A stretch of 64,000 nt of DNA. It comes from Streptomyces sp. Root431. Lineage in GTDB: Bacteria > Actinomycetota > Actinomycetes > Streptomycetales > Streptomycetaceae. Made by a program: the position numbers and the translations under genes. This document shows, piece after piece, positions 9,010 to 17,071 of this stretch (position 1 is its first letter; each line of letters starts with the position of its first letter). The notes beneath the pieces are model-generated. The model saw only the letters and a list, made by a program, of their open reading frames with translations, was not told the origin of the DNA and did no database searches. Location: positions 844,247 through 908,246 of the forward strand of contig NZ_LMEI01000009.1 in the NCBI RefSeq assembly GCF_001426585.1, written 5' to 3'.

Positions 9010-9405
9010 ATGGGCGTTTTTGCAGTGTTTCGCCGTAAGAAGAAGGATGTGGTCGAGGCCTCGTCGGAGGAGACCGGGGTCGCCGGGACGCCGGTTGACG
9101 ACGTGACGGAGGCCGGGGCGGAGAGCCGCACCGAGACCGAGATCACGGTGGAGTCCGAGGCCGGAGCCGAGGTCCGGGTCGAGGTCGGGGCCGGTACCGA
9201 TACCGATACCGGTGCCGCTGACGTCGTCGAGGCCACGGCCAAGGCCGACGCCGACGACGCCGCGGACGATGCGGACGCCGCGGAAGGGCTCGGCACGGAC
9301 GAGGAGGCGGCCGGAGCGGTCGCCTCCGAGGTCGTGGAGATCCCGAAGCAGCAGTCGGCCGAGGCCGCCGCGGACAACGAGGCAGGCGAAGGCGCCCGCA
9401 AGTAG
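9010..9405 (+). CDS. small acidic low-complexity protein
   Basis: 131 residues. A short basic, hydrophobic start (MGVFAVFRRKKKD) is followed by a long Ala/Glu/Asp/Thr-rich tail with no fold signature, probably disordered. The ATG at 9010 is preceded by GGAG at 5-nt spacing; a GTG six bases earlier overlaps that site. It diverges from miaA and is followed 69 nt later by an antitoxin-like gene. Function unknown; the basic N-terminus may bind membrane or nucleic acid. Confidence 0.7.
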   Translation: MGVFAVFRRKKKDVVEASSEETGVAGTPVDDVTEAGAESRTETEITVESEAGAEVRVEVGAGTDTDTGAADVVEATAKADADDAADDADAAEGLGTDEEAAGAVASEVVEIPKQQSAEAAADNEAGEGARK

Positions 9406-9474
9406 GCCCCCGGGGTCCTGGGGGCAGGACACGGAGTACGGACCCCGAGGGGGTCCGCGGAGGGAAGGTGCCCC

Positions 9475-9732
9475 ATGGGTCTCCTGGATTCGCTGAAGGC
9501 CAAGCTCACCCCGGCCAAGGACAAGGTGGCCGACCTCGCGCAGCAGCACGGGGAGAAGATCGACCACGGCCTCGACAAGGCGGCGAAGCTGGTCGACGAG
9601 AAGACCAAGGGCAAGTACAGCGACAAGATCCAGTCCGGTACGGGCAAGGCCAAGGACGCGCTGGACCGGATCGGCCACAAGGACGACGACACGCCCGGGA
9701 GCGGCGGCACGACCCCGCCGCCGACCGCCTGA
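9475..9732 (+). CDS. MT0933-like antitoxin family protein
   Basis: 85 residues, Lys/Asp-rich and amphipathic, with Pro/Gly/Thr at the end. The pattern (LLDSLKAKLTPAKDKV, then GLDKAAKLVDEKTKGKYSDK) matches the Rv0909/MT0933 antitoxin family (PF14013). Shine-Dalgarno-like AAGGTG precedes the ATG. No toxin gene adjoins it: the neighbours are an acidic protein upstream and a convergent LigB-like gene downstream, so in Streptomyces it may be a stand-alone, perhaps stress-related, protein. Family assignment is good; toxin neutralisation is not supported here. Confidence 0.82.
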   Translation: MGLLDSLKAKLTPAKDKVADLAQQHGEKIDHGLDKAAKLVDEKTKGKYSDKIQSGTGKAKDALDRIGHKDDDTPGSGGTTPPPTA

Positions 9733-9769
9733 CGGCCGGCGTCACCCGCACATCACAGTCCCTCCGCAC

Positions 9770-9810
9770 GGCGGACGGCCGCGGAGCATCGCGCTCCGCG
9801 GCCGTCCGCC
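9770..9810. terminator. bidirectional hairpin terminator
   Basis: A perfect 18-bp stem (9770-9787 with 9793-9810) and a 5-nt loop, followed on the plus strand by GTTCTTCT. It lies between the convergent antitoxin-like and LigB-like genes. Confidence 0.88.
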
Positions 9811-9880
9811 GTTCTTCTGCCGCTCTTCCACGGCACTGCTGCTCTCCTGCGGCTCTTCCGCCGTCCGTGCTGCCGCTGCG

Positions 9881-10588
9881 TCAGGACCAGGCGGCGACGA
9901 CGTACTCCACGCCGTACGGGGCGTCCTCGTGGAGGAGCCGGCCTTCGAGCCCCGCGCCCTCGGCGGCGCCCGCCAGGACCTGCCAGGGCGCGCGGCCGGC
10001 CGCCTTCAGCTCGTACGCGAGCTCCTCGTCCAGCGCGAGCAGCGCGGCCACGTCGGCCGTGCCCAGCGCGCGGGCGGCCTCCGCGTCGAAGCCGGCCGCC
10101 CGCTCGTCCAGGTAGCCGGGCGCCTTCACGGTCCGGCAGGCGCTGCCGTCGCCCATCACGAGCAGGGCGACCCGCTCGGCGGAGGCGGCGAGTTCACGGC
10201 CGGTCGCGGCGCAGGCCCCGGCCGCCTCCCGCTCGTCCACGCCCCGGCCCTCGACGGGCGCGTCGGCCCAGTCGGCGCGGCCGAGCAGCCAGGCGCCGAC
10301 GGCGAGGCTCGCGGGCAGCGGGCGGGCGGCGGCGGGCCCGTCGCCGAGCCGTACGGAGAGGTCGACCCCGAAGCCGGCGAAGGAGCCCGTCGAACCGGCC
10401 GGGAAGACGCCGGCGGCGCCCTCGGCGACGGGCCCGACGACGTACAGCCGGTCGGGGCGCGAGGCGGCGAGCAGTCCGACGGCGTCGGCGCAGGCGGTGC
10501 GCGCGGCGTCCAGCTCGGGGGCGGCGCCGGTCGCGACCTCGGGCAGGAGGAGCGGCGGGCAGGGGCAGACGGCTGCGGCGACAAGCAT
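9881..10588 (-). CDS. class III extradiol dioxygenase LigB-like protein
   Basis: 235 residues from the ATG at 10588 (MLVAAAVCPCPPLLLPE). The start of the fold and the VALLVMGDGSAC region resemble LigB/MEMO-type proteins, but I do not see a clear full set of iron-binding His residues, so catalysis is doubtful. The upstream frame runs through the 33-bp tandem repeat and would add an Arg-rich tail, so it is rejected as coding. It lies 150 bp from miaB on the same strand. A conserved gene in Streptomyces; function unproven. Confidence 0.8.
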   Translation of the reverse strand: MLVAAAVCPCPPLLLPEVATGAAPELDAARTACADAVGLLAASRPDRLYVVGPVAEGAAGVFPAGSTGSFAGFGVDLSVRLGDGPAAARPLPASLAVGAWLLGRADWADAPVEGRGVDEREAAGACAATGRELAASAERVALLVMGDGSACRTVKAPGYLDERAAGFDAEAARALGTADVAALLALDEELAYELKAAGRAPWQVLAGAAEGAGLEGRLLHEDAPYGVEYVVAAWS

Positions 10589-10600
10589 GATCCGCACCCT

Positions 10601-10728
10601 ACTGCGCGACCGTAGCCGCGCCTTCGTCACCGCACTGCGCGACCGTGCCCGCGCCCGCGTCACGGCACTGCGCAGCCGTAGCCGCGCCCCCGTCACCGCG
10701 CTTCGCGCGGCTACGCCCGCGTCACCGC
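10601..10728. repeat. 33-bp tandem repeat
   Basis: Three full units (10601-10633, 10634-10666, 10667-10699) and a 29-nt partial unit fill the gap between the miaB stop and the LigB-like start. Units begin ACTGCGCGACCGT and differ at a few positions each. The period is 11 codons, so all copies stay open in the leftward frame. Confidence 0.8.
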
Positions 10729-10738
10729 CCCCGGGGTG

Positions 10739-12268
10739 TCAGTGGCTCCCGCAGGCCGGTGCGTCGGCGACCGGGAGGGGCTCCGGGACGCCGATCTTCG
10801 GGAGGCCGAGCAGGACGCCCGCCGGCTTCGCCGCGGCCGCCGTGGTGCGCTTCTCCCAGGCGTCGCCCGCGCGGGTACGGCGTACCGACGTCGTCGGGCC
10901 CTCGGCGAGCAGGTGGTGCGGGGCGGCGTAGGTGATCTCGACGATCACGACGTCGCCGGGCCGGACGTCCTGCTCCGGCTTGGTGAAGTGGACGAGGCGG
11001 TTGTCGGGGGCGCGGCCGGAGAGGCGGAGCGTGGCGCCGTCCTTGCGGCCCTCGCCCTCGGCAACCATGACCTCCAGGGTGCGGCCGACCTGCTTCTTGT
11101 TCTCCTCCCAGGAGATCTCCTCCTGGAGCGCGACGAGGCGCATGTAGCGCTCCTGCACGACGTCCTTGGGGATCTGGCCGTCCATGTCGGCGGCCGGGGT
11201 GCCGGGGCGCTTGGAGTACTGGAAGGTGAAGGCGTTCGCGAAGCGGGCCTCGCGGACGGTGTGCATCGTCTGCTCGAAGTCCTCCTCGGTCTCGCCGGGG
11301 AAGCCCACGATGATGTCGGTGGAGATGGCGGCGTGCGGGATGGCCGCGCGGACCTTCTCGATGATCCCGAGGAAACGCTCCTGCCGGTACGAGCGGCGCA
11401 TCGCGCGGAGGATCGAGTCCGAACCGGACTGGAGCGGCATGTGCAGCTGCGGCATGACGTTCGGGGTCTCGGCCATGGCCGCGATCACGTCGTCGGTGAA
11501 GTCGCGGGGGTGCGGGGAGGTGAAGCGGACCCGCTCCAGGCCCTCGATCTGCCCGCAGGCCCGCAGCAGCTTCGAGAAGGCCTCGCGGTCCCCCAGGTCC
11601 GATCCGTACGCGTTGACGTTCTGGCCGAGCAGGGTGATCTCGGAGACGCCCTCGGCGACCAGGGCCTCGATCTCGGCGAGGATGTCGCCGGGACGGCGGT
11701 CCTCCTCCTTGCCGCGCAGCGCCGGGACGATGCAGAAGGTGCAGGTGTTGTTGCAGCCGACGGAGATCGACACCCAGGCGGCGTAGGCGGACTCTCGGCG
11801 CGTCGGCAGCGTCGAGGGGAAGGCCTCGAGGGACTCGGCGATCTCGATCTGCGCCTCCTCCTGGATGCGGGCGCGCTCCAGGAGCACCGGCAGCTTGCCG
11901 ATGTTGTGCGTACCGAAGACCACGTCGACCCAGGGGGCCCTCTTGACGATGGTGTCGCGGTCCTTCTGCGCGAGACAGCCGCCGACGGCGATCTGCATGC
12001 CGGGGCGCGTGGTCTTCATCGGGGCGAGCCGGCCGAGGTTGCCGTACAGCTTGTTGTCGGCGTTCTCGCGGACCGCGCAGGTGTTGAAGACCACGACGTC
12101 GGCGTCGCCGTCGGAGCCGCTGGGGGCCTTGACGTAACCCGCCTCTTCCAGCAGACCGGAGAGCCGCTCGGAGTCGTGCACGTTCATCTGGCACCCGTAG
12201 GTGCGGACCTCGTAGGTCTTGGATCCTTCAACACTCACTGCGGGACTCCGGTCGCTGCTGCTGGTCAT
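10739..12268 (-). CDS. miaB: tRNA-2-methylthio-N6-dimethylallyladenosine synthase
   Basis: 509-residue radical SAM methylthiotransferase completing ms2i6A37 after MiaA. The N-terminal UPF0004 domain carries the three cluster Cys (C26, C64, C98). The radical SAM motif CNNTCTFC supplies C172, C176 and C179, and a TRAM domain follows near residues 385-455. The C-terminus has an extra Ala-rich tail ending ACGSH. It diverges from the DeoR regulator. Identification is very secure. Confidence 0.97.
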   Translation of the reverse strand: MTSSSDRSPAVSVEGSKTYEVRTYGCQMNVHDSERLSGLLEEAGYVKAPSGSDGDADVVVFNTCAVRENADNKLYGNLGRLAPMKTTRPGMQIAVGGCLAQKDRDTIVKRAPWVDVVFGTHNIGKLPVLLERARIQEEAQIEIAESLEAFPSTLPTRRESAYAAWVSISVGCNNTCTFCIVPALRGKEEDRRPGDILAEIEALVAEGVSEITLLGQNVNAYGSDLGDREAFSKLLRACGQIEGLERVRFTSPHPRDFTDDVIAAMAETPNVMPQLHMPLQSGSDSILRAMRRSYRQERFLGIIEKVRAAIPHAAISTDIIVGFPGETEEDFEQTMHTVREARFANAFTFQYSKRPGTPAADMDGQIPKDVVQERYMRLVALQEEISWEENKKQVGRTLEVMVAEGEGRKDGATLRLSGRAPDNRLVHFTKPEQDVRPGDVVIVEITYAAPHHLLAEGPTTSVRRTRAGDAWEKRTTAAAAKPAGVLLGLPKIGVPEPLPVADAPACGSH

Positions 12269-12332
12269 GGTGACCAGGGTAGGCGCTCCCGGGAGTGCCC
12301 CCGCTGGTTCTCATCAAGCCACCCTTCGAACC

Positions 12333-12362
12333 GTTCACACATGACGATGTTCGTTCTCACAT
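12333..12362. promoter_or_regulatory. direct repeats upstream of deoR-type gene, candidate operator
   Basis: GTTCACACAT (12333-12342) and GTTCTCACAT (12353-12362) are exactly 20 bp apart, two helical turns, in the 114-bp miaB/deoR divergent region. A weaker third copy lies at 12307. DeoR-family proteins commonly bind direct repeats, so autoregulation is plausible. A -10-like TAGAAA at 12371-12376 is 6 nt from the ATG. Confidence 0.45.
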
Positions 12363-12382
12363 CCTCGTGGTAGAAATGAGTC

Positions 12383-13168
12383 ATGGGTGTCGCCAATCGT
12401 CTGGACCTGACCCTGCGATTGGTGCAGGGCTCCGACCGGGTTTCCGTGTCGGAGCTCTCCCATCGACTGGGCGTATCGGAAATGACCGTGCGCAGGGATC
12501 TCGACGCGCTGGAGCGTCAGGGACTCGTGCGCCGGGTGCACGGCGGTGCCGTCGCCACGCGCGTACGGGACGAGCAGGCCGGCTTCTCGGCGCGGGAGCC
12601 GTGGCAGGCCGCGACCAAGGACCGGCTGGGCGCGGCCGCGGCGGCGCTGGTGGAGCCGGGTTCGCGCGTCCTCTTGGACGCGGGGACCACGACCGTGCAC
12701 GTCGCCGAGCACCTCGCCGCCCGCGGCCCGCTGACGGTCGCCGTGCTCAGCATCCAGGCGGCGGTGGTCCTGGCCGACAGGCCCGGGATCGACCTCCTGG
12801 TCGTCGGCGGCCGTTCCCGGCCCGGCGAGCGCTCGCTCGTCGGCCCGCTCGCCCTGCGCACGCTGGAGTCGCTGGCCTTCGACTGTTTCGTGATGTCCAT
12901 CGGCGGGGTGCACGCCGAGCACGGCTGGTCGGAGTTCTCCCTGGACGACGCGGCCGTGAAGCAGGCCGGGCTCGCCCGGGCCGCGCGCACGGTCTCGGTG
13001 GCGGACGCCACCAAGCTCGGGGTACGGGCCTTCAGCCGGGTCGCCCCGCTCGACGCCGCGCACCACTTCGTCACCGACCGGGCCGCCGAGGACGCCGCCA
13101 CGCACCCCGGTGGCCCCCAGACCCTGGAGGCGCTGCGGGACGCGGGCGTCGACGTCCGGCTGGCCTGA
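12383..13168 (+). CDS. DeoR/GlpR family transcriptional regulator
   Basis: 261 residues. The N-terminal DeoR winged helix-turn-helix (about 8-60, VSVSELSHRLGVSEMTVRRD) is followed by the DeoR sugar-phosphate sensor domain, including LLDAGTTT, where the ligand binds. No Shine-Dalgarno site is seen; the -10 position suggests a leaderless mRNA. Downstream are a DUF4406 protein and a NUDIX hydrolase, which may be its targets, but a 132-bp repeat-rich gap intervenes. The effector is probably a phosphorylated sugar or nucleoside; which one is unknown. Confidence 0.93.
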   Translation: MGVANRLDLTLRLVQGSDRVSVSELSHRLGVSEMTVRRDLDALERQGLVRRVHGGAVATRVRDEQAGFSAREPWQAATKDRLGAAAAALVEPGSRVLLDAGTTTVHVAEHLAARGPLTVAVLSIQAAVVLADRPGIDLLVVGGRSRPGERSLVGPLALRTLESLAFDCFVMSIGGVHAEHGWSEFSLDDAAVKQAGLARAARTVSVADATKLGVRAFSRVAPLDAAHHFVTDRAAEDAATHPGGPQTLEALRDAGVDVRLA

Positions 13169-13200
13169 AACCGCGCACCACATCTGTATGCGTATCCGCC

Positions 13201-13288
13201 CACGTCCACGTACCCGTACCCGTACCCGTACCCGTACGCATCCACGTACCCGTACACCGCCACGTACCCGTGCCCGTACACGTACCGA
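13201..13288. repeat. hexanucleotide-type simple repeat (CCCGTA)
   Basis: Tandem CCCGTA units (about four in a row at 13212-13237), then spaced CACGTACCCGTA variants up to the ribosome binding site of the next gene. It lies in the 132-bp gap between the DeoR gene and the DUF4406 gene. Confidence 0.8.
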
Positions 13289-13300
13289 GGAGTGCCGTTC

Positions 13301-13693
13301 GTGACCACCGTTCCCCGCCCGCTGATGATCCTCGTCGCCGGCCCCTACCGCTCGGGCACCGGCGACGACCCCTGCAAGCTCGAAGCCAACGTCCGGGCCA
13401 TGAACGAGGCCGCGCTCGTCCTCTTCCGCGCCGGGCACCTGCCCGTCACCGGCGAGGCCCTCGCCCTCCCGCTCCTGGAGACCGCCGGCAGCGCCCGCCC
13501 CGGCGACGCGCTCTTCCAGGAGATCTTCCACCCGGTCGCCGAGCGGCTGCTCTCCCGCTGCGACGCGGTCCTGCGGATCGGCGGCCCGTCGGAGGGAGCG
13601 GACATGATGGTCGCCCAGGCCCGTGAGCAGGGCAAGGACGTCTACGGTTCCCTCGCCGCCGTCCCGGCCGTCGTCCCAGCCGCCGCCCGATGA
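13301..13693 (+). CDS. DUF4406 / nucleoside deoxyribosyltransferase-like protein
   Basis: 130 residues. The start LMILVAGPYRSG, a GHLPVTGE segment and a final Rossmann-like strand with GGPSEGADMMV match the DUF4406 family, structurally related to nucleoside 2-deoxyribosyltransferases. The GTG at 13301 is chosen because GAGGAG lies 8 nt upstream; the GTG at 13292 overlaps that site. The stop overlaps the next start by 4 nt (ATGA), so it is translationally coupled to the NUDIX gene. A nucleotide-related role is likely; the exact reaction is unknown. Confidence 0.82.
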   Translation: MTTVPRPLMILVAGPYRSGTGDDPCKLEANVRAMNEAALVLFRAGHLPVTGEALALPLLETAGSARPGDALFQEIFHPVAERLLSRCDAVLRIGGPSEGADMMVAQAREQGKDVYGSLAAVPAVVPAAAR

Positions 13694-14349
13694 CCGCCGG
13701 CATCGACACCCCGGACCGCCGGGGCCGCACCGGTCTCGACCGGCAGGGCCGCGACCTGACCGGCAACCCGCGCGTGCGGATCCTCGACGTGGAGGTGCTG
13801 TCCTGCGACTGGTACGTCCTGCGCAAGACCACCTTCGACTACCGGCACAGCGACGGGCACTGGAGCCGGGAGCAGCGCGAGACCCACGACCGCGGGGACG
13901 GCGCGACCGTCCTGCTCCACAACACCGCACGCCGTACGGTCCTGCTGACCCGTCAGTTCCGGCTCCCCGCCTACGTCAACGGGCACCCCGACGGCATGCT
14001 CATCGAAACCGCCGCCGGGCTCCTGGACGGCGACAGGCCGGAGGAGGCGATCCGCCGGGAGGCCGCCGAGGAGACCGGGCACACCATCGGGGCCGCGGAG
14101 CACGTCTTCGACGTCTACATGAGCCCCGGCTCGGTCACCGAGCGGCTGCACTTCTTCGCCGCCCCGTACGAGACGGCGGACTTCTCCGGCGGTGGCGGCG
14201 GAATCGCCGCCGAGGGCGAGGACATCACGACCGTGGAGCTCCCCTTCGCCGAGGCGCTTGCCATGGTCCGCGACGGCCGGATCGCCGACGCCAAGACGAT
14301 CATGCTGCTCCAGTGGGCGGCGCTCGACGGACCGTTCCGGCCGGAGTGA
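13690..14349 (+). CDS. NUDIX hydrolase, NudK/ADP-sugar pyrophosphatase-like
   Basis: 219 residues. The NUDIX box is AGLLDGDRPEEAIRREAAEE (followed by TGH), one residue shorter than the common form before the PEEA turn, exactly as I recall for E. coli NudK (GDP-mannose pyrophosphatase). The catalytic RExxEE acids are present. The N-terminal strand domain (residues 25-75) supports the homodimeric sugar-nucleotide pyrophosphatase type. Coupled to the DUF4406 gene by an ATGA overlap. Sugar-nucleotide hydrolysis is a good inference; the preferred base and sugar are not. Confidence 0.9.
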   Translation: MTAGIDTPDRRGRTGLDRQGRDLTGNPRVRILDVEVLSCDWYVLRKTTFDYRHSDGHWSREQRETHDRGDGATVLLHNTARRTVLLTRQFRLPAYVNGHPDGMLIETAAGLLDGDRPEEAIRREAAEETGHTIGAAEHVFDVYMSPGSVTERLHFFAAPYETADFSGGGGGIAAEGEDITTVELPFAEALAMVRDGRIADAKTIMLLQWAALDGPFRPE

Positions 14350-14353
14350 CGAC

Positions 14354-14371
14354 CCTGCGGTTTTCCGCAGG
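14354..14371 (+). terminator. short hairpin terminator
   Basis: A 7-bp perfect stem (CCTGCGG/CCGCAGG) with a TTTT loop starts 4 nt after the NUDIX stop. It probably ends the DeoR-DUF4406-NUDIX unit. Confidence 0.55.
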
Positions 14372-14475
14372 AAGCCGGGTGGGAAGCCCCATACCGGTTC
14401 TGAGCTGGGATTTCTAGGTTGGGGATGTGCCGGGGAGACCGCCCCGGCGCCTCCCTCGCCGCTTGGAGACCCGCC

Positions 14476-15153
14476 ATGCCGCTCACCCACCAGCTGCTGC
14501 TGGCCCAGGCCGCCCAGGAACCCGCCGACGGTGTCGCCGGGTGGGCCGCCGGGCTCGTCGACACGATGGGCGGGCCCGGCGCGGGGCTCGCCATCGCGCT
14601 GGAGAACCTGTTCCCGCCGCTGCCCAGCGAGGTGATCCTGCCGCTGACCGGCTTCGCCGCCGGGCAGGGGGTGATCAGCCTGGCCTCCGCGCTGTTCTGG
14701 ACGACCCTGGGCTCGGTGGTCGGGGCCGTGGCCCTCTACTGGATCGGCGCGCTGTTCGGGCGGCGGCGCATGCACGCGCTCTGGGCGCGGCTGCCCTTGG
14801 TGAAGGTCTCCGACCTGGAGCGCACCGAGGCGTGGTTCGCACGGCACGGCACCAAGGCGGTGCTCCTGGGACGGATGGTGCCGATCTTCCGGAGTCTGAT
14901 CTCCGTGCCGGCGGGCGTCGAGCGGATGCCGCTGCCCGTCTTCCTCCTCCTCACGACGGTCGGCAGCCTCGTCTGGAACAGCGTGCTCGTGCTGGCCGGT
15001 TACTGGCTCGGGGACCGCTGGGACCTGGTCGAGGGGTACGTAGGCGTGCTGTCCAAGGCCGTCCTGGTGCTCGCGGTCGTGGCCCTGGCCGCGTACCTGG
15101 CCGTACGTCTCCGGGGGCGCGGACGCGCCACCCAGCACCGCCGCACCTCGTGA
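14476..15153 (+). CDS. DedA family membrane protein
   Basis: 225 residues, start at the ATG preceded by GGAG at 7-nt spacing. The DedA/SNARE-associated signature is present: an early acidic LENLFPPLPSEVILP re-entrant segment and later LLGRMVPIFRSLISVPAG with the functional Arg residues. Four to five membrane segments. DedA proteins recycle or flip lipid carriers such as undecaprenyl phosphate or phosphatidylethanolamine and support envelope integrity. A -10-like TAGGTT lies at 14415-14420. It precedes a two-component pair on the same strand. Confidence 0.92.
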   Translation: MPLTHQLLLAQAAQEPADGVAGWAAGLVDTMGGPGAGLAIALENLFPPLPSEVILPLTGFAAGQGVISLASALFWTTLGSVVGAVALYWIGALFGRRRMHALWARLPLVKVSDLERTEAWFARHGTKAVLLGRMVPIFRSLISVPAGVERMPLPVFLLLTTVGSLVWNSVLVLAGYWLGDRWDLVEGYVGVLSKAVLVLAVVALAAYLAVRLRGRGRATQHRRTS

Positions 15154-15181
15154 CCGGCGAGCACCTCCCGTCCGGACGATC

Positions 15182-15210
15182 TTGTACGGGCCCGGGGCCG
15201 CGACTAGCCT
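15182..15210 (+). promoter_or_regulatory. putative sigma-HrdB-type promoter of the two-component pair
   Basis: TTGTAC at 15182-15187 and TAGCCT at 15205-15210 with 17-bp spacing. The predicted start of transcription (about 15217) gives a 41-nt leader to the GTG at 15258 or a nearly leaderless message from the GTG at 15219. Confidence 0.55.
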
Positions 15211-15257
15211 CGGGAACCGTGCCGGGTGACGAACGATCAGACGAGCGGGGAGACCCG

Positions 15258-16409
15258 GTGGGGCCCGGATCGGCCCGCCGGCTCGCCGGTTCCCTCCTCG
15301 GCGTTCCGACCGCCCTGCTCGGCGTCCTGTTCTTCCTCGTCTCCGGGATCGCCCTCGGGCCCTTCCTCCTGTGGCCCCGCACCCGGCCGCGCGCCCGTGA
15401 GCTCCTGACGGCCGGCGCGCGGCGCCTCGCGGAGCTGGAGCGGGGCCGCCGCTCCGCCTTCTTCGGGGACCGGTTCCCCGCCCCGTACACGGTCTCCGAC
15501 CGGCGGCTCCTGCGCTATCTCGCGGTCCGCTCCTGGACGGGCGTGGTGTTCGGGATCGTCGTCGGGCTCCTCGGCTTCGGCGCCGTCCTGGCCGGGCTGC
15601 TCGTCGGGGGCGTCGTGCGCGGCACGCTCGGCTGGGGGGAGCTGTTCGCCCAGCTGCTCCTCGGCGGTGTCCTGCTCTTCCTCGACCTCCAGGGCCTGTA
15701 CGCGCTGACCGCCCTGGACGCCCGGCTCGCCCGCGAGTGCTTCGGGCCCTCCGAGAGCGAGCTGCTGCGGCGCCGGATCGACGAACTCGCCGTCAGCCGG
15801 GCCGCCGTCGTGCAGGCCGTGGACGCCGAACGCCGCCGCATCGAGCGCGATCTCCACGACGGCGTGCAGCAGCGGCTCGTGGCGCTCGCCATGCTGCTCG
15901 GTCGGGCGCGCCGGAGCCGGGACCGCGACCCGGAGCAGGCGGACGCGCTGCTCCTCCAGGCGCACGGGGAGGCCGGGGACGTGCTGGCCGAACTGCGGGA
16001 CGTGGCCTGGCGGGTGTACCCGTCCGCGCTGGACAGCCTGGGCCTCGAAGAGGCGTTGGGCGGGGTGGCTCAGCGGTGTTCCGTCCCGCTGCGCATCCGG
16101 TTCGAGGTCGCCGGGCCGCTGCCCCGGCCCGTGGAGACGGCCGCCTACTTCGTCGTCTCCGAGGCCGTCACGAACGCCGCCAAGCACGCGTCCGCCTCCG
16201 CCGTCTCCGTCCACGTCTCGCTGGGCGGCCCGCCCGAAGGACCGCTGCTCACGCTGCGGATCGAGGACGACGGGCGGGGCGGCGCCGATCCGGCCGGCAG
16301 CGGGCTGACCGGTCTGCGGAGCCGGGTCGCCGCACTCGACGGCGTCCTGCGTGTCGACAGCCCCCTCGGGGGACCCACCACTCTTGTCGCGGAGCTGCCG
16401 TGCGCGTGA
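15258..16409 (+). CDS. sensor histidine kinase, NarL-partner (HisKA_3) type
   Basis: About 383 residues. GTG at 15258 is preferred because GGGGAG lies 6 nt upstream; GTG at 15219 would add 13 residues. Four membrane segments, two near the N-terminus and two around residues 100-150, form an extracytoplasmic or intramembrane sensor of the PspC/DUF1707-neighbour type. The H-box IERDLHDGVQQR carries the phospho-His near residue 199, followed by a HATPase_c domain with DDGRGG. Its stop overlaps the response regulator by 10 nt. By position it resembles S. coelicolor SCO5784/SCO5785, reported to affect entry into secondary metabolism; this is from memory. Confidence 0.9.
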   Translation: MGPGSARRLAGSLLGVPTALLGVLFFLVSGIALGPFLLWPRTRPRARELLTAGARRLAELERGRRSAFFGDRFPAPYTVSDRRLLRYLAVRSWTGVVFGIVVGLLGFGAVLAGLLVGGVVRGTLGWGELFAQLLLGGVLLFLDLQGLYALTALDARLARECFGPSESELLRRRIDELAVSRAAVVQAVDAERRRIERDLHDGVQQRLVALAMLLGRARRSRDRDPEQADALLLQAHGEAGDVLAELRDVAWRVYPSALDSLGLEEALGGVAQRCSVPLRIRFEVAGPLPRPVETAAYFVVSEAVTNAAKHASASAVSVHVSLGGPPEGPLLTLRIEDDGRGGADPAGSGLTGLRSRVAALDGVLRVDSPLGGPTTLVAELPCA

Positions 16410-17044
16410 TCCTTGCCGAGGACTCGACCCTGCTGAGGGAGGGGCTCGTCCGTCTGCTCACCGAGGAGGGTCACGAGGTCGTGGCCGCGCTCGGCGACGC
16501 CGTGACCCTGGTCGCGGAGGTCGGGGCGCTGCGCCCGGACGTCGCGGTCGTCGACATCCGGATGCCCCCGACGCACACCGACGAGGGGCTGCGGGCGGCC
16601 GTGGAGATCCGCGAACGGTGGCCGGAGACGGGTGTCCTCGTTCTCTCGCAGCACGTCGAGCGGAGCTACGCGGCCCGGCTGCTGGCCGCCGGGGCGGAGC
16701 GGGTCGGCTATCTGCTCAAGGACCGGGTGGGGCAGGTTGAGGAGTTCCTCGACGCGCTGGAGCGGGTCCACGAGGGCGGGGCGGCGATCGACCCGGAGGT
16801 CGTGCGGCAGCTGGTCGTCCGCAGCACGCACGGCGACCCGCTGGCCCGGCTGACCCCGCGCGAGCGCGAGGTCCTGGAGGTCCTGGCCCAGGGGTACACG
16901 AACGCCGCCATCGCGCGGCAGCTGCACCTGTCCCTCAGCGCGGTGGAGAAGTACCTCAACGCCGTCTTCGACAAGCTGGAGCTGCACAGGGCCGACGGCT
17001 ACAGCCGCCGGATCCTGGCCGTGCTGCGCTATCTGGAGTCCTGA
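16400..17044 (+). CDS. NarL/FixJ family response regulator
   Basis: 214 residues. Receiver domain with acidic pocket (LAED) and phospho-acceptor Asp in VVDIRMP, and Lys in YLLKDR. The C-terminal LuxR-type HTH (LTPREREVLEVLAQGYTN, then AIARQLHLSLSAVEK) binds DNA. The GTG start has GGAG at 5-nt spacing inside the kinase gene, giving coupled translation and a two-gene operon. Targets are not visible from the sequence. Confidence 0.95.
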   Translation: MRVILAEDSTLLREGLVRLLTEEGHEVVAALGDAVTLVAEVGALRPDVAVVDIRMPPTHTDEGLRAAVEIRERWPETGVLVLSQHVERSYAARLLAAGAERVGYLLKDRVGQVEEFLDALERVHEGGAAIDPEVVRQLVVRSTHGDPLARLTPREREVLEVLAQGYTNAAIARQLHLSLSAVEKYLNAVFDKLELHRADGYSRRILAVLRYLES

Positions 17045-17045
17045 G

Positions 17046-17071
17046 CCCCGCGGCGCTCAGCAGGCGCGGGG
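17046..17071. terminator. hairpin between convergent genes
   Basis: Seven-bp arms (CCCCGCG/CGCGGGG) around a 12-nt loop, starting just after the response-regulator stop and overlapping the last codons of the leftward LuxR-type gene. The convergent position supports termination. Confidence 0.45.

Noticed and set aside
10589..10696. Arg-rich N-terminal extension of the LigB-like protein
   Set aside because: It is made of the 33-bp tandem repeat and lies before the natural start MLVAAAVCPC; more likely non-coding.
13201..13288. Repeat region considered as a CRISPR array
   Set aside because: Units are 6-12 bp with no unique spacers of constant length and no cas genes; the same applies to the other tandem repeats in the window.
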